Shown here: piece after piece, positions 17,483-25,581 of the stretch | Numbering within the stretch: position 1 is the stretch's first letter | Layout of the letters: every line of letters starts with the position of its first letter | Assembly (NCBI RefSeq): GCF_025452195.1 | Contig: NZ_CP104970.1 | Coordinates: 504,547-568,546, forward strand | DNA: 64,000 bases | DNA from: Phyllobacterium zundukense | GTDB lineage: Bacteria > Pseudomonadota > Alphaproteobacteria > Rhizobiales > Rhizobiaceae | Direction: 5' to 3' | Notes under the pieces: model-generated | The model's database searches: none | Seen by the model: only the letters and a program-made list of their open reading frames with translations | What the model was told of the DNA's origin: nothing | Position numbers and translations under genes: made by a program

Positions 17483-19245
17483 TGACTTCGTCAGCAAATA
17501 TTTCCGCGGCACAGATGTCGATCCTGTTCAACCGGATCGGGGGCATCAATCGGAAGATGGCGAGCACCATCCTTCGGACCGGGCGTTCGGGCGTATTGAA
17601 CCGCGCTCGCGATTTCTCGACTTGCATTCTGACCGCCGATTGCAAGCTGCTGTACTCAGCGGATTCCATTCCGATCCACACGCTCTCCGGTCCTGATTTG
17701 ATGGCGAAATCCATGCTGGAGTTTCATCCGAAGCTCAAAGCGGGAGACGCCTTCATCCACAACTCCCCGTATCACGGCAACTCCCATGCGGCGGACCACG
17801 GTTTCATCATCCCGGTTATCGACGATGAGGGGATCCACCGCTTCACGATCGTGACGAAAGCGCACCAGGCAGATATTGGTAATGCGGTTCCATCGACGAT
17901 GATGGCAACAGCAAGAGATGTCTACGAAGAGGGAGCTTTGATCTTCCCATGTGTACAGATACAGCGTGACTATAAGGACATCGATGATATCATCCGGATG
18001 TGCCGTGCTCGCATTCGAGTGCCTAATCAATGGTATGGCGATCTCCTGGCGACCATTGGCGCAGCCCGTATCGGCGAAACCGAGCTGCTGAACCTGGGTA
18101 AGGAGATCGGCTGGGACAAACTCTCCGCGTTTGTCGAGCAGTGGTTCGACTATAGCGAAAAGCGGATGGTCGACGCGATCGGCAAGCTCACGAGCGGCTC
18201 CACCGTCATGTGCTCCCAGCACGATTCATTTCCCGGCACTGGACCCGAAGGTGTGACGGTTACAGCCAAGGTGACGGTCGATGCAGAAGCTGCGATGATC
18301 GATATCGACTTCCGGGATTGCCCGGACGCCTTGCCTAGCGGTCTCAATCTTACCGAAGCAACGTCGCGAACCGCTGGTATGATTGGCGTGTTCAACTCCA
18401 TCGATGCCTCCGTTCCGAAGAACTTTGGCAGCTTTCGCAGGATCAGGGTTCACCTTCGCGAAAACTGCGTCGTCGGCATTCCGCGTCACCCAACCAGTTG
18501 CTCGCTTGCGACGACGAACCTTGCCGATCGGGCTGGTAACTGCGTGCAGATGGCGATTGCCGAAATTTCTGAAGGCGCTGGGATGGCCGAGGTTGGGTAT
18601 AGCTTATGCCCGACAACAAGCACGGTTTCGGGGATCGATCCGCGTGACGGAAAACCCTACGTCAACATGGTGTTTCTCGGACACACGTCCGGTGCTGCGG
18701 GCGCGCATTCGGACAGCTGGCTGACCGTATTGAACGTCGGGTGCGCCGGCATCTGCAATATTGACGGTGTCGAACTCTCGGAGGTTTTCCATCCTCTCGT
18801 CGTACGCGAAAGAAGGCTTCTGACGGACACCGAGGGCGCAGGTCGTTTCCGTGGAGCCCCAGCGATCCGGGTCGAATTCGGTCCAATCGGTGCTGACATG
18901 ACGTTCATCTTCGCAAGTGACGGAACGGAAAACCCGCCACGAGGTGTTCGTGGCGGCGGTTCGGCCCATGGTGCGGGCCAGTTCGTTCGAGATCTGCAAG
19001 CTCAGATCACGCCAATTGACAAGGTCTCCAACATTACCTTGAAGGCCGGCGAAAACATGATCGGGATTGCCTGCGGTGGCGGCGGATATGGAAATCCCGT
19101 CGAGCGTGCTGTCGATCTCGTCCTAAAGGATGTGGCCGAGGGTTGGATTTCCCCCGAACGTGCGCGCGACGTTTACAAGGTGGCGATCATTGATAACGTG
19201 GTCGATATGCAAAAGACCAGCGAATATCGGAACATGTCCCACTAA
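17482..19245 (+). CDS. hyuB: HyuB-type hydantoinase/5-oxoprolinase subunit B
   Basis: 587 residues. The start overlaps the hyuA stop by one base (TAATG). Family motifs include TGRSGVLNRARDFSTCI, the metal-site-like FIHNSPYHGNSHAADHGF, SQHDSFPGTGPEGVT and the glycine-rich C-terminus GIACGGGGYGNPVERA. HyuA and HyuB form one enzyme that hydrolyses cyclic amides with ATP. With an ABC importer and an imine-reductase-like gene beside it, a nitrogen heterocycle such as a lactam or hydantoin is a plausible substrate (inference). This subunit is intact, unlike hyuA. Confidence 0.9.
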   Translation: MTSSANISAAQMSILFNRIGGINRKMASTILRTGRSGVLNRARDFSTCILTADCKLLYSADSIPIHTLSGPDLMAKSMLEFHPKLKAGDAFIHNSPYHGNSHAADHGFIIPVIDDEGIHRFTIVTKAHQADIGNAVPSTMMATARDVYEEGALIFPCVQIQRDYKDIDDIIRMCRARIRVPNQWYGDLLATIGAARIGETELLNLGKEIGWDKLSAFVEQWFDYSEKRMVDAIGKLTSGSTVMCSQHDSFPGTGPEGVTVTAKVTVDAEAAMIDIDFRDCPDALPSGLNLTEATSRTAGMIGVFNSIDASVPKNFGSFRRIRVHLRENCVVGIPRHPTSCSLATTNLADRAGNCVQMAIAEISEGAGMAEVGYSLCPTTSTVSGIDPRDGKPYVNMVFLGHTSGAAGAHSDSWLTVLNVGCAGICNIDGVELSEVFHPLVVRERRLLTDTEGAGRFRGAPAIRVEFGPIGADMTFIFASDGTENPPRGVRGGGSAHGAGQFVRDLQAQITPIDKVSNITLKAGENMIGIACGGGGYGNPVERAVDLVLKDVAEGWISPERARDVYKVAIIDNVVDMQKTSEYRNMSH

Positions 19246-19256
19246 CGCCCACGAGT

Positions 19257-19288
19257 GCGATGTTGTCGGTCTCAATCGGCAACATCGC
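19257..19288 (+). other. Hairpin between hyuB and the IRED-like gene
   Basis: GCGATGTTG (19257-19265) pairs with CAACATCGC (19280-19288), 9-bp stem with 14-nt loop. It ends just before GGAGGTTG, the ribosome-binding site of the next gene at 19304. It may stabilise the hyuB message or modulate translation downstream; no U run follows. Confidence 0.45.
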
Positions 19289-19303
19289 TGGAGGTTGAAA
19301 TAG

Positions 19304-20200
19304 ATGACAGCTGATAACATACGCAACGTCGGTGTAATAGGCGCCGGAAGCATGGGAGGCGCGTTGGCCGAAAGCCTACTTGCGGAGGGTTTCGGCGTTA
19401 GTGTCTGGAATAGAACGCCCGAAAAGCTAGTGCCGTTTGCCGCGTTAAACGCGTTCACCTCGACAGATTTAAATTCAGTCATTGAGCGCTCTGAATTGAT
19501 TGTAGTCAGCATTTCGGATTACGCATCGACTGAAAAGTTGCTGTTCGCAGACGGGCCAAGGGAAGCTTTGCGTGGAAAAATCCTCGTTCAGCTAACAACC
19601 ATTACTCGTAGCGAATCTGAAAAAATGGCTGCCTTATGCCAGCTGGATGACATCCTCTATCTGGATGGCGCCATCATGGGCTTGCCACAGCGCGTCAGGG
19701 ATGGAGATTGCATTATCGCCTATTCGGGTCCGCGTGGCGTTTACGCTTACTGCGAGCAGGTCCTGCTCGCGCTCGGGAAGAAGCCCATGTTTATCTCGGA
19801 GAGCTACGGCGCAGCTCCCGACCTTGAGCTCGCAAGGTTCGCTTACATCTACGGTTCCTGGCTCGCCTATTTCCAGGCCCTTGCCTTCTGCTCTGCCGGG
19901 GGGCTGCCATTGGACGTCATTGTGGAGATTATCGACAACGGGGAGCACATTCGCAACCGCACGACCAAGCGGTATGGGGATGCCATCATACAACGCGATT
20001 ACACTGCTCCCGGAGCAACGATCGACGTCCACGCCACTGCCTTCAAGCTCGTCTCGGAACAAGCGAACTCGCTCGATATGAGGACCGATTTGATCCAGCT
20101 CCTCGGCGGTCTGTTCGATGAAGCAAAGGCTAAGGGGTACGGGCAGAAACAGCTTCCCGCACTCTTCGAAATCATGGTTGAAGGCACCCGGCGCGCATAA
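19304..20200 (+). CDS. Imine-reductase-like NAD(P)-dependent oxidoreductase
   Basis: 298 residues. N-terminal Rossmann domain with VGVIGAGSMGGALAESLL. The C-terminal half lacks the catalytic-Lys motif of beta-hydroxyacid dehydrogenases: the region reads YGAAPDLELARFAYIYGSW, without Lys. LRGKILVQLTTITRSE, LDGAIMGLPQRV and IAYSGPRGVY resemble the imine reductase (IRED) family by recollection. IREDs interconvert cyclic imines and amines. It is in the HyuAB/CoA-transferase operon and has a GGAGG site at about 19290. It could instead be another 6-phosphogluconate-dehydrogenase-fold enzyme; IRED is the better fit. Confidence 0.75.
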   Translation: MTADNIRNVGVIGAGSMGGALAESLLAEGFGVSVWNRTPEKLVPFAALNAFTSTDLNSVIERSELIVVSISDYASTEKLLFADGPREALRGKILVQLTTITRSESEKMAALCQLDDILYLDGAIMGLPQRVRDGDCIIAYSGPRGVYAYCEQVLLALGKKPMFISESYGAAPDLELARFAYIYGSWLAYFQALAFCSAGGLPLDVIVEIIDNGEHIRNRTTKRYGDAIIQRDYTAPGATIDVHATAFKLVSEQANSLDMRTDLIQLLGGLFDEAKAKGYGQKQLPALFEIMVEGTRRA

Positions 20201-20239
20201 GCCGCGCTAGGCAACAAATTCAAAAAACTGGGGAGCATT

Positions 20240-20938
20240 ATGAACAAGATTCACGACAATCCAAGTTCTGCCCTTGGGGGCTTGCTATTCGACGGCATGT
20301 TCATCGCCGCGGGCGGCTTCGGGCTTTGCGGTATTCCAGAACTGTTGATCGACGCCCTTCGCCAGGCTGGCACCAAAGGCCTAACGATTGCCTCTAACAA
20401 TTGCGGCGTCGACGACTTCGGGCTCGGCGTGCTGCTGAAGACGAAGCAGATCAGGAAGATGATCTCGTCCTATGTCGGCGAGAACGCCGAGTTCATGCGC
20501 CAATACCTGAGCGGCGAACTCGAGCTGGAGTTCAACCCGCAGGGAACTCTGGCCGAGCGGATGCGCGCCGGCGGCGCCGGCATTGCCGGTTTCTATACCA
20601 AGACCGGCGTCGGCACCGTCGTTGCCGAGGGCAAGGAAACAAAGCTCTTCAACGGCGAGACCTTTGTTCTCGAAACCGGCATTGTTGCCGACCTGTCGAT
20701 CGTCAAGGCCTGGAAGGCCGACACGTCGGGCAATCTCGTCTTCCGAAAGACGGCTCGCAACTTCAATCCGCCGGCCGCGACCTGCGGCAAGATCTGCGTC
20801 GCCGAAGTCGAGGAGATGGTGCCGGTCGGCAGCCTCGATCCTGATCACATCCATGTGCCGGGGATCTACGTGCATCGCCTGATCCAGGGCCAGCATGAAA
20901 AACGCATCGAGCAGCGCACCACGCGCGTAGCGGCTTGA
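20240..20938 (+). CDS. scoA: 3-oxoacid CoA-transferase subunit A
   Basis: 232 residues. Family I CoA-transferase alpha subunit, with [35 protein letters not shown] and [13 protein letters not shown]. Likely reaction: succinyl-CoA (or acetyl-CoA) plus acetoacetate to acetoacetyl-CoA. It therefore picks up the acetoacetate released by BKACE in the same operon. GGGGAG at about 20230 precedes the start. The subunit B start lies 21 nt downstream of this stop. Its base use appears richer in G and C than the upstream genes (impression, not computed). Confidence 0.93.
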   Translation: MNKIHDNPSSALGGLLFDGMFIAAGGFGLCGIPELLIDALRQAGTKGLTIASNNCGVDDFGLGVLLKTKQIRKMISSYVGENAEFMRQYLSGELELEFNPQGTLAERMRAGGAGIAGFYTKTGVGTVVAEGKETKLFNGETFVLETGIVADLSIVKAWKADTSGNLVFRKTARNFNPPAATCGKICVAEVEEMVPVGSLDPDHIHVPGIYVHRLIQGQHEKRIEQRTTRVAA

Positions 20939-20958
20939 AGGGCGGGGAGGTGAAAGAC

Positions 20959-21588
20959 ATGGCCTGGGATAGAAACCAGATGGCGGCGCGCGCTGCCCGC
21001 GAACTCGAAGACGGCACCTACGTCAATCTCGGCATCGGTATTCCGACGCTGGTCGCCAATTACATTCCCGAAGGCGTTCATGTGACGCTGCAGTCGGAGA
21101 ACGGCCTGCTCGGCATTGGCCCGTTCCCGACCGAGGACCAGATCGATGCCGATCTGATCAACGCCGGCAAGCAGACGGTGACGGCGCTGCCGCATTCGGC
21201 CTTCTTCGACTCGGCGCAAAGCTTTGCAATGATCCGCGGCGGCAAGATCGCGATGGCAATCCTCGGCGCCATGGAAGTGTCTGAGGCGGGCGATCTCGCC
21301 AACTGGATGATCCCCGGCAAACTGGTCAAGGGTATGGGGGGTGCGATGGATCTCGTCGCCGGCGTCAAGCGGGTGGTTGTGGTCATGGACCACACCAACA
21401 AGGCCGGTGAGTCCAAGGTGTTGAAGGCCTGCACCCTGCCGCTGACCGGACAGAGCGTCGTCGATCGGATCATCACCAACCTCGGTGTCCTCGACGTCGT
21501 TGATGGCGGACTGGAGCTGGTCGAGCTTGCCGACGGCGTTACCGAAAGTGAGATCCGCAGCGCAACCGAGGCGACCATCGTCAACTAA
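20959..21588 (+). CDS. scoB: 3-oxoacid CoA-transferase subunit B
   Basis: 209 residues from ATG 20959, which has GGGGAGG 8-14 nt upstream; a TTG at 20935 overlapping the previous stop is less likely. Beta-subunit motifs are [20 protein letters not shown], the catalytic Glu in [14 protein letters not shown], and [19 protein letters not shown]. With subunit A it activates acetoacetate with CoA. The normal next step, thiolysis to acetyl-CoA, is represented only by a deleted gene downstream. Confidence 0.93.
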   Translation: MAWDRNQMAARAARELEDGTYVNLGIGIPTLVANYIPEGVHVTLQSENGLLGIGPFPTEDQIDADLINAGKQTVTALPHSAFFDSAQSFAMIRGGKIAMAILGAMEVSEAGDLANWMIPGKLVKGMGGAMDLVAGVKRVVVVMDHTNKAGESKVLKACTLPLTGQSVVDRIITNLGVLDVVDGGLELVELADGVTESEIRSATEATIVN

Positions 21589-21615
21589 ACCTGGCGGTTA
21601 CTACCGAGATGCTGG

Positions 21616-21633
21616 AGCCGGCCTTTGCCGGCT
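21616..21633 (+). other. Small hairpin between scoB and the thiolase remnant
   Basis: AGCCGGC (21616-21622) and GCCGGCT (21627-21633) form a 7-bp GC-rich stem with a CTTT loop in the 72-nt gap. There is no U run. Confidence 0.35.
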
Positions 21634-21660
21634 TCGCAAGAACAATAGAGGAGACCATCC

Positions 21661-22170
21661 ATGAACACCCCATCGATCGTGATTGCCAGTTCCGCCCGTA
21701 CCGCGGTCGGATCCTTCAACGGCGCGTTCGCCAACACGCCGGCGCATGAGCTCGGCGCCGCCGTCATCAAGGGCGTGCTTGAGCGCGCAGGCGTCCAAGC
21801 GAGTGAGGTCGACGAGGTGATCCTCGGCCAGGTCCTGCAGGCCGGAGAGGGCCCGATCCCGGCTTCGCGCAAGGCGCTGGCGAAAGCCGGCTGGGCGATC
21901 GGCGACGTCGAATTGGTCGAGGCCAACGAGGCCTTTGCTGCACAGGCCTGCGCGGTCAACAAGGACCTTGGCTGGAATCCGGACATCGTCAATGTCAACG
22001 GCGGCGCGATCGCCATCGGCCATTCGATCGGCGCTTCCGGCGCCCGCGTGCTCAACACGCTGCTATTCGAGATGAAGCGTCGTTCGGCCAAGAAGGGCCT
22101 TGCCACGCTCTGCATCGGCGGCGGCATGGGTGTTGCCATGTGCGTGGAAGCGTTCTGGGCAAGGTCATGA
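21661..22170 (+). pseudogene. Acetyl-CoA acetyltransferase with large in-frame internal deletion
   Basis: 169 residues where the family has about 393. Residues 1-63 ([17 protein letters not shown] through QVLQAGEG) match the thiolase N-terminus. The sequence then jumps to [14 protein letters not shown], the last third, retaining [21 protein letters not shown] and [13 protein letters not shown]. About 225 residues are missing, including the nucleophilic Cys loop, at a junction near 21847. The usual GHP is GHS and the C-terminus ends AFWARS. The frame is open but the product cannot be a working thiolase. Confidence 0.88.
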
Positions 22171-22661
22171 CCTCCGCCGAGTACCGTCTCTGCGACGTAT
22201 CGGTCGACCGGTCGTTCGGTGGCCGGGACGCTAGAATTGAGCGAGAGCAAGCGCTCGCGGTCATCGACCTGCTGGAATCGAATACATTCATTCCGGTCGG
22301 TCACGACGGCGGGCCTTATCGCCTCAAGATCGAAGCGGTTGACGGGCGTCTGGCATTGCATGTCGCTGATGATCGGGGCGAGCATGTTGTCAGTCACTAC
22401 CTGTCGCTCACGCCCTTCCGCCGATTGCTCAAAGACTACACCCGCATCTGCGAGAGTTACTACGCCATCCGCCACCCTGGACCTGAACGGCTTGAGGCAA
22501 TCGATATGGGTCGGCGTGGCGTCCATAACGAGGCTGCCGAACTGCTGAGAGCCCGGTTGTCTACAAAAGTGAATATCGACACCGACACTGCGCGCCGGCT
22601 GTTCACGCTGATTTACGCCCTGCTTGTGCGCAATGCGGACCATCGAGCTCTGCTGAGCTGA
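22167..22661 (+). CDS. UPF0262 family protein
   Basis: 164 residues from ATG 22167, which overlaps the thiolase stop (ATGA). It reads [20 protein letters not shown] and later [20 protein letters not shown] and [20 protein letters not shown], the conserved alphaproteobacterial UPF0262 family of unknown function. No signal peptide or membrane segment. Normally a chromosomal gene; its fusion-like coupling to a deleted thiolase suggests a rearrangement joined them here. Confidence 0.85.
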   Translation: MTSAEYRLCDVSVDRSFGGRDARIEREQALAVIDLLESNTFIPVGHDGGPYRLKIEAVDGRLALHVADDRGEHVVSHYLSLTPFRRLLKDYTRICESYYAIRHPGPERLEAIDMGRRGVHNEAAELLRARLSTKVNIDTDTARRLFTLIYALLVRNADHRALLS

Positions 22662-22703
22662 GCCGGCTGCGGCCGAGACTTTCCGACCAAGGAGGAAGCC
22701 CAA

Positions 22704-24137
22704 GTGAATGCAATACCCCAACGAGACGTACATGTCGGAGAAACAAGCTCCGCGGGCTTTCTGGATAGCGTTGACCAGAACTTCCGCCATGCGATGACAT
22801 TCCTCGATCTACCGGAAGGGCTGTCGGAGCGGATCATGCAGTGCAACTCGACCTACACGGTACGGTTCGGCGTCCGGCTGCGCGGCCGCATGTACAGCTT
22901 CATCGGCTGGCGATCGGTCCACAGCGAGCACTGCGAGCCGGTGAAGGGCGGTATTCGCTATGCGTCGAACGCCGATTCTGAAGAGGTCGAGCCGCTGGCG
23001 GCACTCATGACGCTCAAATGCTCACTGGTCGATGTCCCGTTTGGCGGCTCCAAGGGCGCGCTGAAGATCGACCCGCGTGAATGGACGCCGCAAGAACTCG
23101 AGCGCATAACTCGTCGCTTCACCCAGGAGCTCAACAAACGCGGCCTGATAGGCCCGGGCGTCAACGTCCCGGCTCCCGACATCGGCACGGGCGAGCGGGA
23201 AATGGCCTGGATGATGGACGAGTTCCGCCGCGCAAATCCGACCAATGTCATCAACGCGCGCGCCTGCGTGACCGGAAAGCCGCTGTCGAAGGGTGGCATT
23301 GCCGGCCGGACCGAAGCAACCGGCAGGGGCGTCCAGTTCGCCATCCGCGATCCTCGAACCGCCGGGCTGAACGGCAAGCGTGACCTGAAAGGTGCCGCCA
23401 CTATTGTTCAGGGGTTTGGCAATGTCGGTTACCATGCGGCAAAGTTCCTGTCAGAAGAAGACGGCGCCCGGGTGACGATCGTTGCAGAACGAGATGGCTA
23501 TGTCGCCAATCCCGATGGTCTGGCGATCGAGGCACTGAAGCAACATCAGATCAGAACCGGCAGCATCCTCTGCTTTGAAGGTGCCACTTCGTTTCCCGGT
23601 GATATGACGGGCATCGAGCAACCATGCGACGTTCTCGTTCCAGCGGCGATGGAAAACGCCATTCATGCTGGGAATGCAGACCGTATCAAGGCACATCTCG
23701 TAGTCGAAGCCGCCAACGGCCCGGTGACCTTCGAAGCAGACAAGGTCCTCCGCTCCCGTACCATCACCATCCTTCCCGATCTTTACGTCAATGCCGGCGG
23801 CGTGGTCGTCAGCTACTTCGAGTGGGTGAAGAACCTGACGCATATTCCCTTCGGCCTGATGGAACGGCGGCGGCGCGAGCGGCGCAACCAGACGATTGCC
23901 GCAGCACTCGAGCGCATGACCGGCAAGGAATTCCCCGCCGATATCCGCGACGAGTTCCTCGAAGGCGGCGCTGAAATCGACCTCGTTCGTTCCGGCTTGG
24001 AAGATGTCATGCGCAGCACCTGGGGACGCACCGCCGATCTCATCGAACAGCGACCGGAAATCGGTGATTACCGAACCGCCGCCTATGTCGCATCGATCCG
24101 ACAGGTCGCAGACGCTTACGAAGCAATAGGGATCTGA
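22704..24137 (+). CDS. Glutamate dehydrogenase (Glu/Leu/Phe/Val dehydrogenase family)
   Basis: 477 residues from GTG 22704, preceded by AAGGAGGAA at 22689-22697. Catalytic-Lys motif PFGGSKGALKIDP, APDIGTGEREMAWMMDEF, and the Rossmann motif VQGFGNVGYHAAKFL are present. Reaction: oxidative deamination of glutamate to 2-oxoglutarate and ammonia, or the reverse. It sits after the catabolic operon, which may release amino nitrogen, but a 42-nt gap and a separate ribosome-binding site are all the linkage seen. Related dehydrogenases acting on other amino acids cannot be excluded. Confidence 0.9.
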   Translation: MNAIPQRDVHVGETSSAGFLDSVDQNFRHAMTFLDLPEGLSERIMQCNSTYTVRFGVRLRGRMYSFIGWRSVHSEHCEPVKGGIRYASNADSEEVEPLAALMTLKCSLVDVPFGGSKGALKIDPREWTPQELERITRRFTQELNKRGLIGPGVNVPAPDIGTGEREMAWMMDEFRRANPTNVINARACVTGKPLSKGGIAGRTEATGRGVQFAIRDPRTAGLNGKRDLKGAATIVQGFGNVGYHAAKFLSEEDGARVTIVAERDGYVANPDGLAIEALKQHQIRTGSILCFEGATSFPGDMTGIEQPCDVLVPAAMENAIHAGNADRIKAHLVVEAANGPVTFEADKVLRSRTITILPDLYVNAGGVVVSYFEWVKNLTHIPFGLMERRRRERRNQTIAAALERMTGKEFPADIRDEFLEGGAEIDLVRSGLEDVMRSTWGRTADLIEQRPEIGDYRTAAYVASIRQVADAYEAIGI

Positions 24138-24465
24138 GCTGTGTTCGCTCTAAAGAATGCCCGCCCATTCTCATCATCCAACAGCAGAGAGCCGGATCTA
24201 AGAGTGCGTTCTCCTCGGAGAACTAGCGGAGATCGGATCGGTTACAGTGGCAACCAACATCAACATTTCCAATTGGTCCTCCGGTTCAAGGCGGCATTTC
24301 TCAATTCTCCTTTCGAACCCGCAGATCGCTGAACCAAGTTTTGCCATTTAAACGCACCGCAAGTGCCCTTGACATTCTATGATCTTTGATCAAAGATCAT
24401 AGAAAAGCATCTTAATGCTGCCGTTCAGTACGGGAACGCTGACGGCCAAAACCGGGAGACTAAAA
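24138..24465 (+). promoter_or_regulatory. Intergenic control region with promoter and 30-bp perfect palindrome
   Basis: No gene is seen here. TTGACA at 24369-24374 is a clear -35. A perfect 30-bp palindrome at 24375-24404 (left half TTCTATGATCTTTGA, centre 24389/24390) fills the spacer and -10 region; AAAGAT at 24392-24397 is the likely -10 at 17-nt spacing. Its 14-mer core TTGATCAAAGATCA (24386-24399) is identical to the BKACE operator core. It is a probable operator for the GntR regulator at 7401-8105. Confidence 0.75.
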
Positions 24466-25581
24466 ATGAATCGTCGTGAATTTCTTGCTCGCCAAGGAGC
24501 GTTTCTTGGCGCCGTTGGCATTGCTGCAGCTTTTCCTTCAATGAGCGCACGAGCAGCAGCAAATGCCGAAGCGCTCAACGTCACTCTCAAGTTCCTTGGG
24601 TGGCAGGGTTACGATGACCCGAAGGCAATGGGAACGCTTGTTGCGCAGGGTCTCACCCTGGATGCCCAATACATCACCGGCAATGCTGAGATTGTAACGA
24701 AACTCCGTAGCGGCGGAGTGGGGTCGATTGACGTTGTCACGCCCGGCATCAGTGCCGTCGCGCCCTTGATCAGAGCAAAGCTGGTCGAGCCGATCGATGC
24801 GACAAAGCTGCCAAGCAGCGAACGCTTCTTCAGCCAGTTCCGTAACATGTCGTGGCAGCAGTCGGACGGCAAGAACTATGCCGTGCCAGTGAGCTGGAGT
24901 GATTATCCGCTGAGCTACCGCGCAGATCTGTTCAAAGATCTTCCGAAGAGGTGGGCAGATCTCGGCGATGAGAAATTCCGTGGCAAGCTCATCACGCTAG
25001 ATGATCCCGCGAACCTTTGGCTATTTGCTCGGGCACTCTTCAAAACCGCTGACTTCTCCAAGCTGACGAAAGATCAGGTCAATCAGGCTGCCGATGCTTT
25101 CATGCCGGTCAAGGCGAACCTGACAACGATTGCTCCAAGCTTTGGTGACATTGCTGACGTTCTGGCGCGCGGCGACGCGCAGGCAAGTGTGCTTGGATGG
25201 CGGTTTATTGAGGCAAAGCTGAAGTCGAAGGGCATTGACGGGGCTTCTTATGTTCCACCTGAAGACGGCACATTCCTTTGGTGTGATTCATACTGCATCG
25301 CCGCAAAGGCCCCGCATCTGGAGCAGACTTACGCGTTCCTCAACCAGATGCTTTCCCCAGAGGGCAACGCCATCATCGGCGCTGCAATCGGCTGTGGCGT
25401 TGTGAATGCCGATGCAGTTGCGCTTCTGCCTGAGGATCAGCGAAAGCTTTACCCTTACGAAAATCTTCCGGCCTTCTTGGAAAAGAACACGTTCTACATT
25501 CCGCCTGCTCTTGAGGCCGAGGGTGAAATCGCAACCATGCGCGATTGGACCGAAGCTTGGGAACGGATCAAGCTGTCATGA
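24466..25581 (+). CDS. Spermidine/putrescine-type ABC transporter substrate-binding protein
   Basis: 371 residues from ATG 24466. The N-terminus MNRREFLARQGAFLGAVGIA followed by AAFPSMSARA looks like a Tat-type signal (RREFL) with an AxA cleavage site. The mature protein is of the PotD/PotF class (VTLKFLGWQGYDD, VPVSWSDYPLSYRADLF, YAFLNQMLSPEGN). Members bind polyamines, betaine-like cations or opines. A promoter with the shared palindrome lies 60 nt upstream, so it is likely co-regulated with the BKACE operon and may bring in a related cationic substrate. Confidence 0.92.
   Translation: MNRREFLARQGAFLGAVGIAAAFPSMSARAAANAEALNVTLKFLGWQGYDDPKAMGTLVAQGLTLDAQYITGNAEIVTKLRSGGVGSIDVVTPGISAVAPLIRAKLVEPIDATKLPSSERFFSQFRNMSWQQSDGKNYAVPVSWSDYPLSYRADLFKDLPKRWADLGDEKFRGKLITLDDPANLWLFARALFKTADFSKLTKDQVNQAADAFMPVKANLTTIAPSFGDIADVLARGDAQASVLGWRFIEAKLKSKGIDGASYVPPEDGTFLWCDSYCIAAKAPHLEQTYAFLNQMLSPEGNAIIGAAIGCGVVNADAVALLPEDQRKLYPYENLPAFLEKNTFYIPPALEAEGEIATMRDWTEAWERIKLS

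Noticed and set aside
8521..24228. 15-base exact repeat CTCGGAGAACTAGCG at 8521-8535 and 24214-24228, both near co-regulated promoters
   Set aside because: About two exact 15-base repeats are expected by chance in 64 kb, and its position relative to the operator differs at the two sites.
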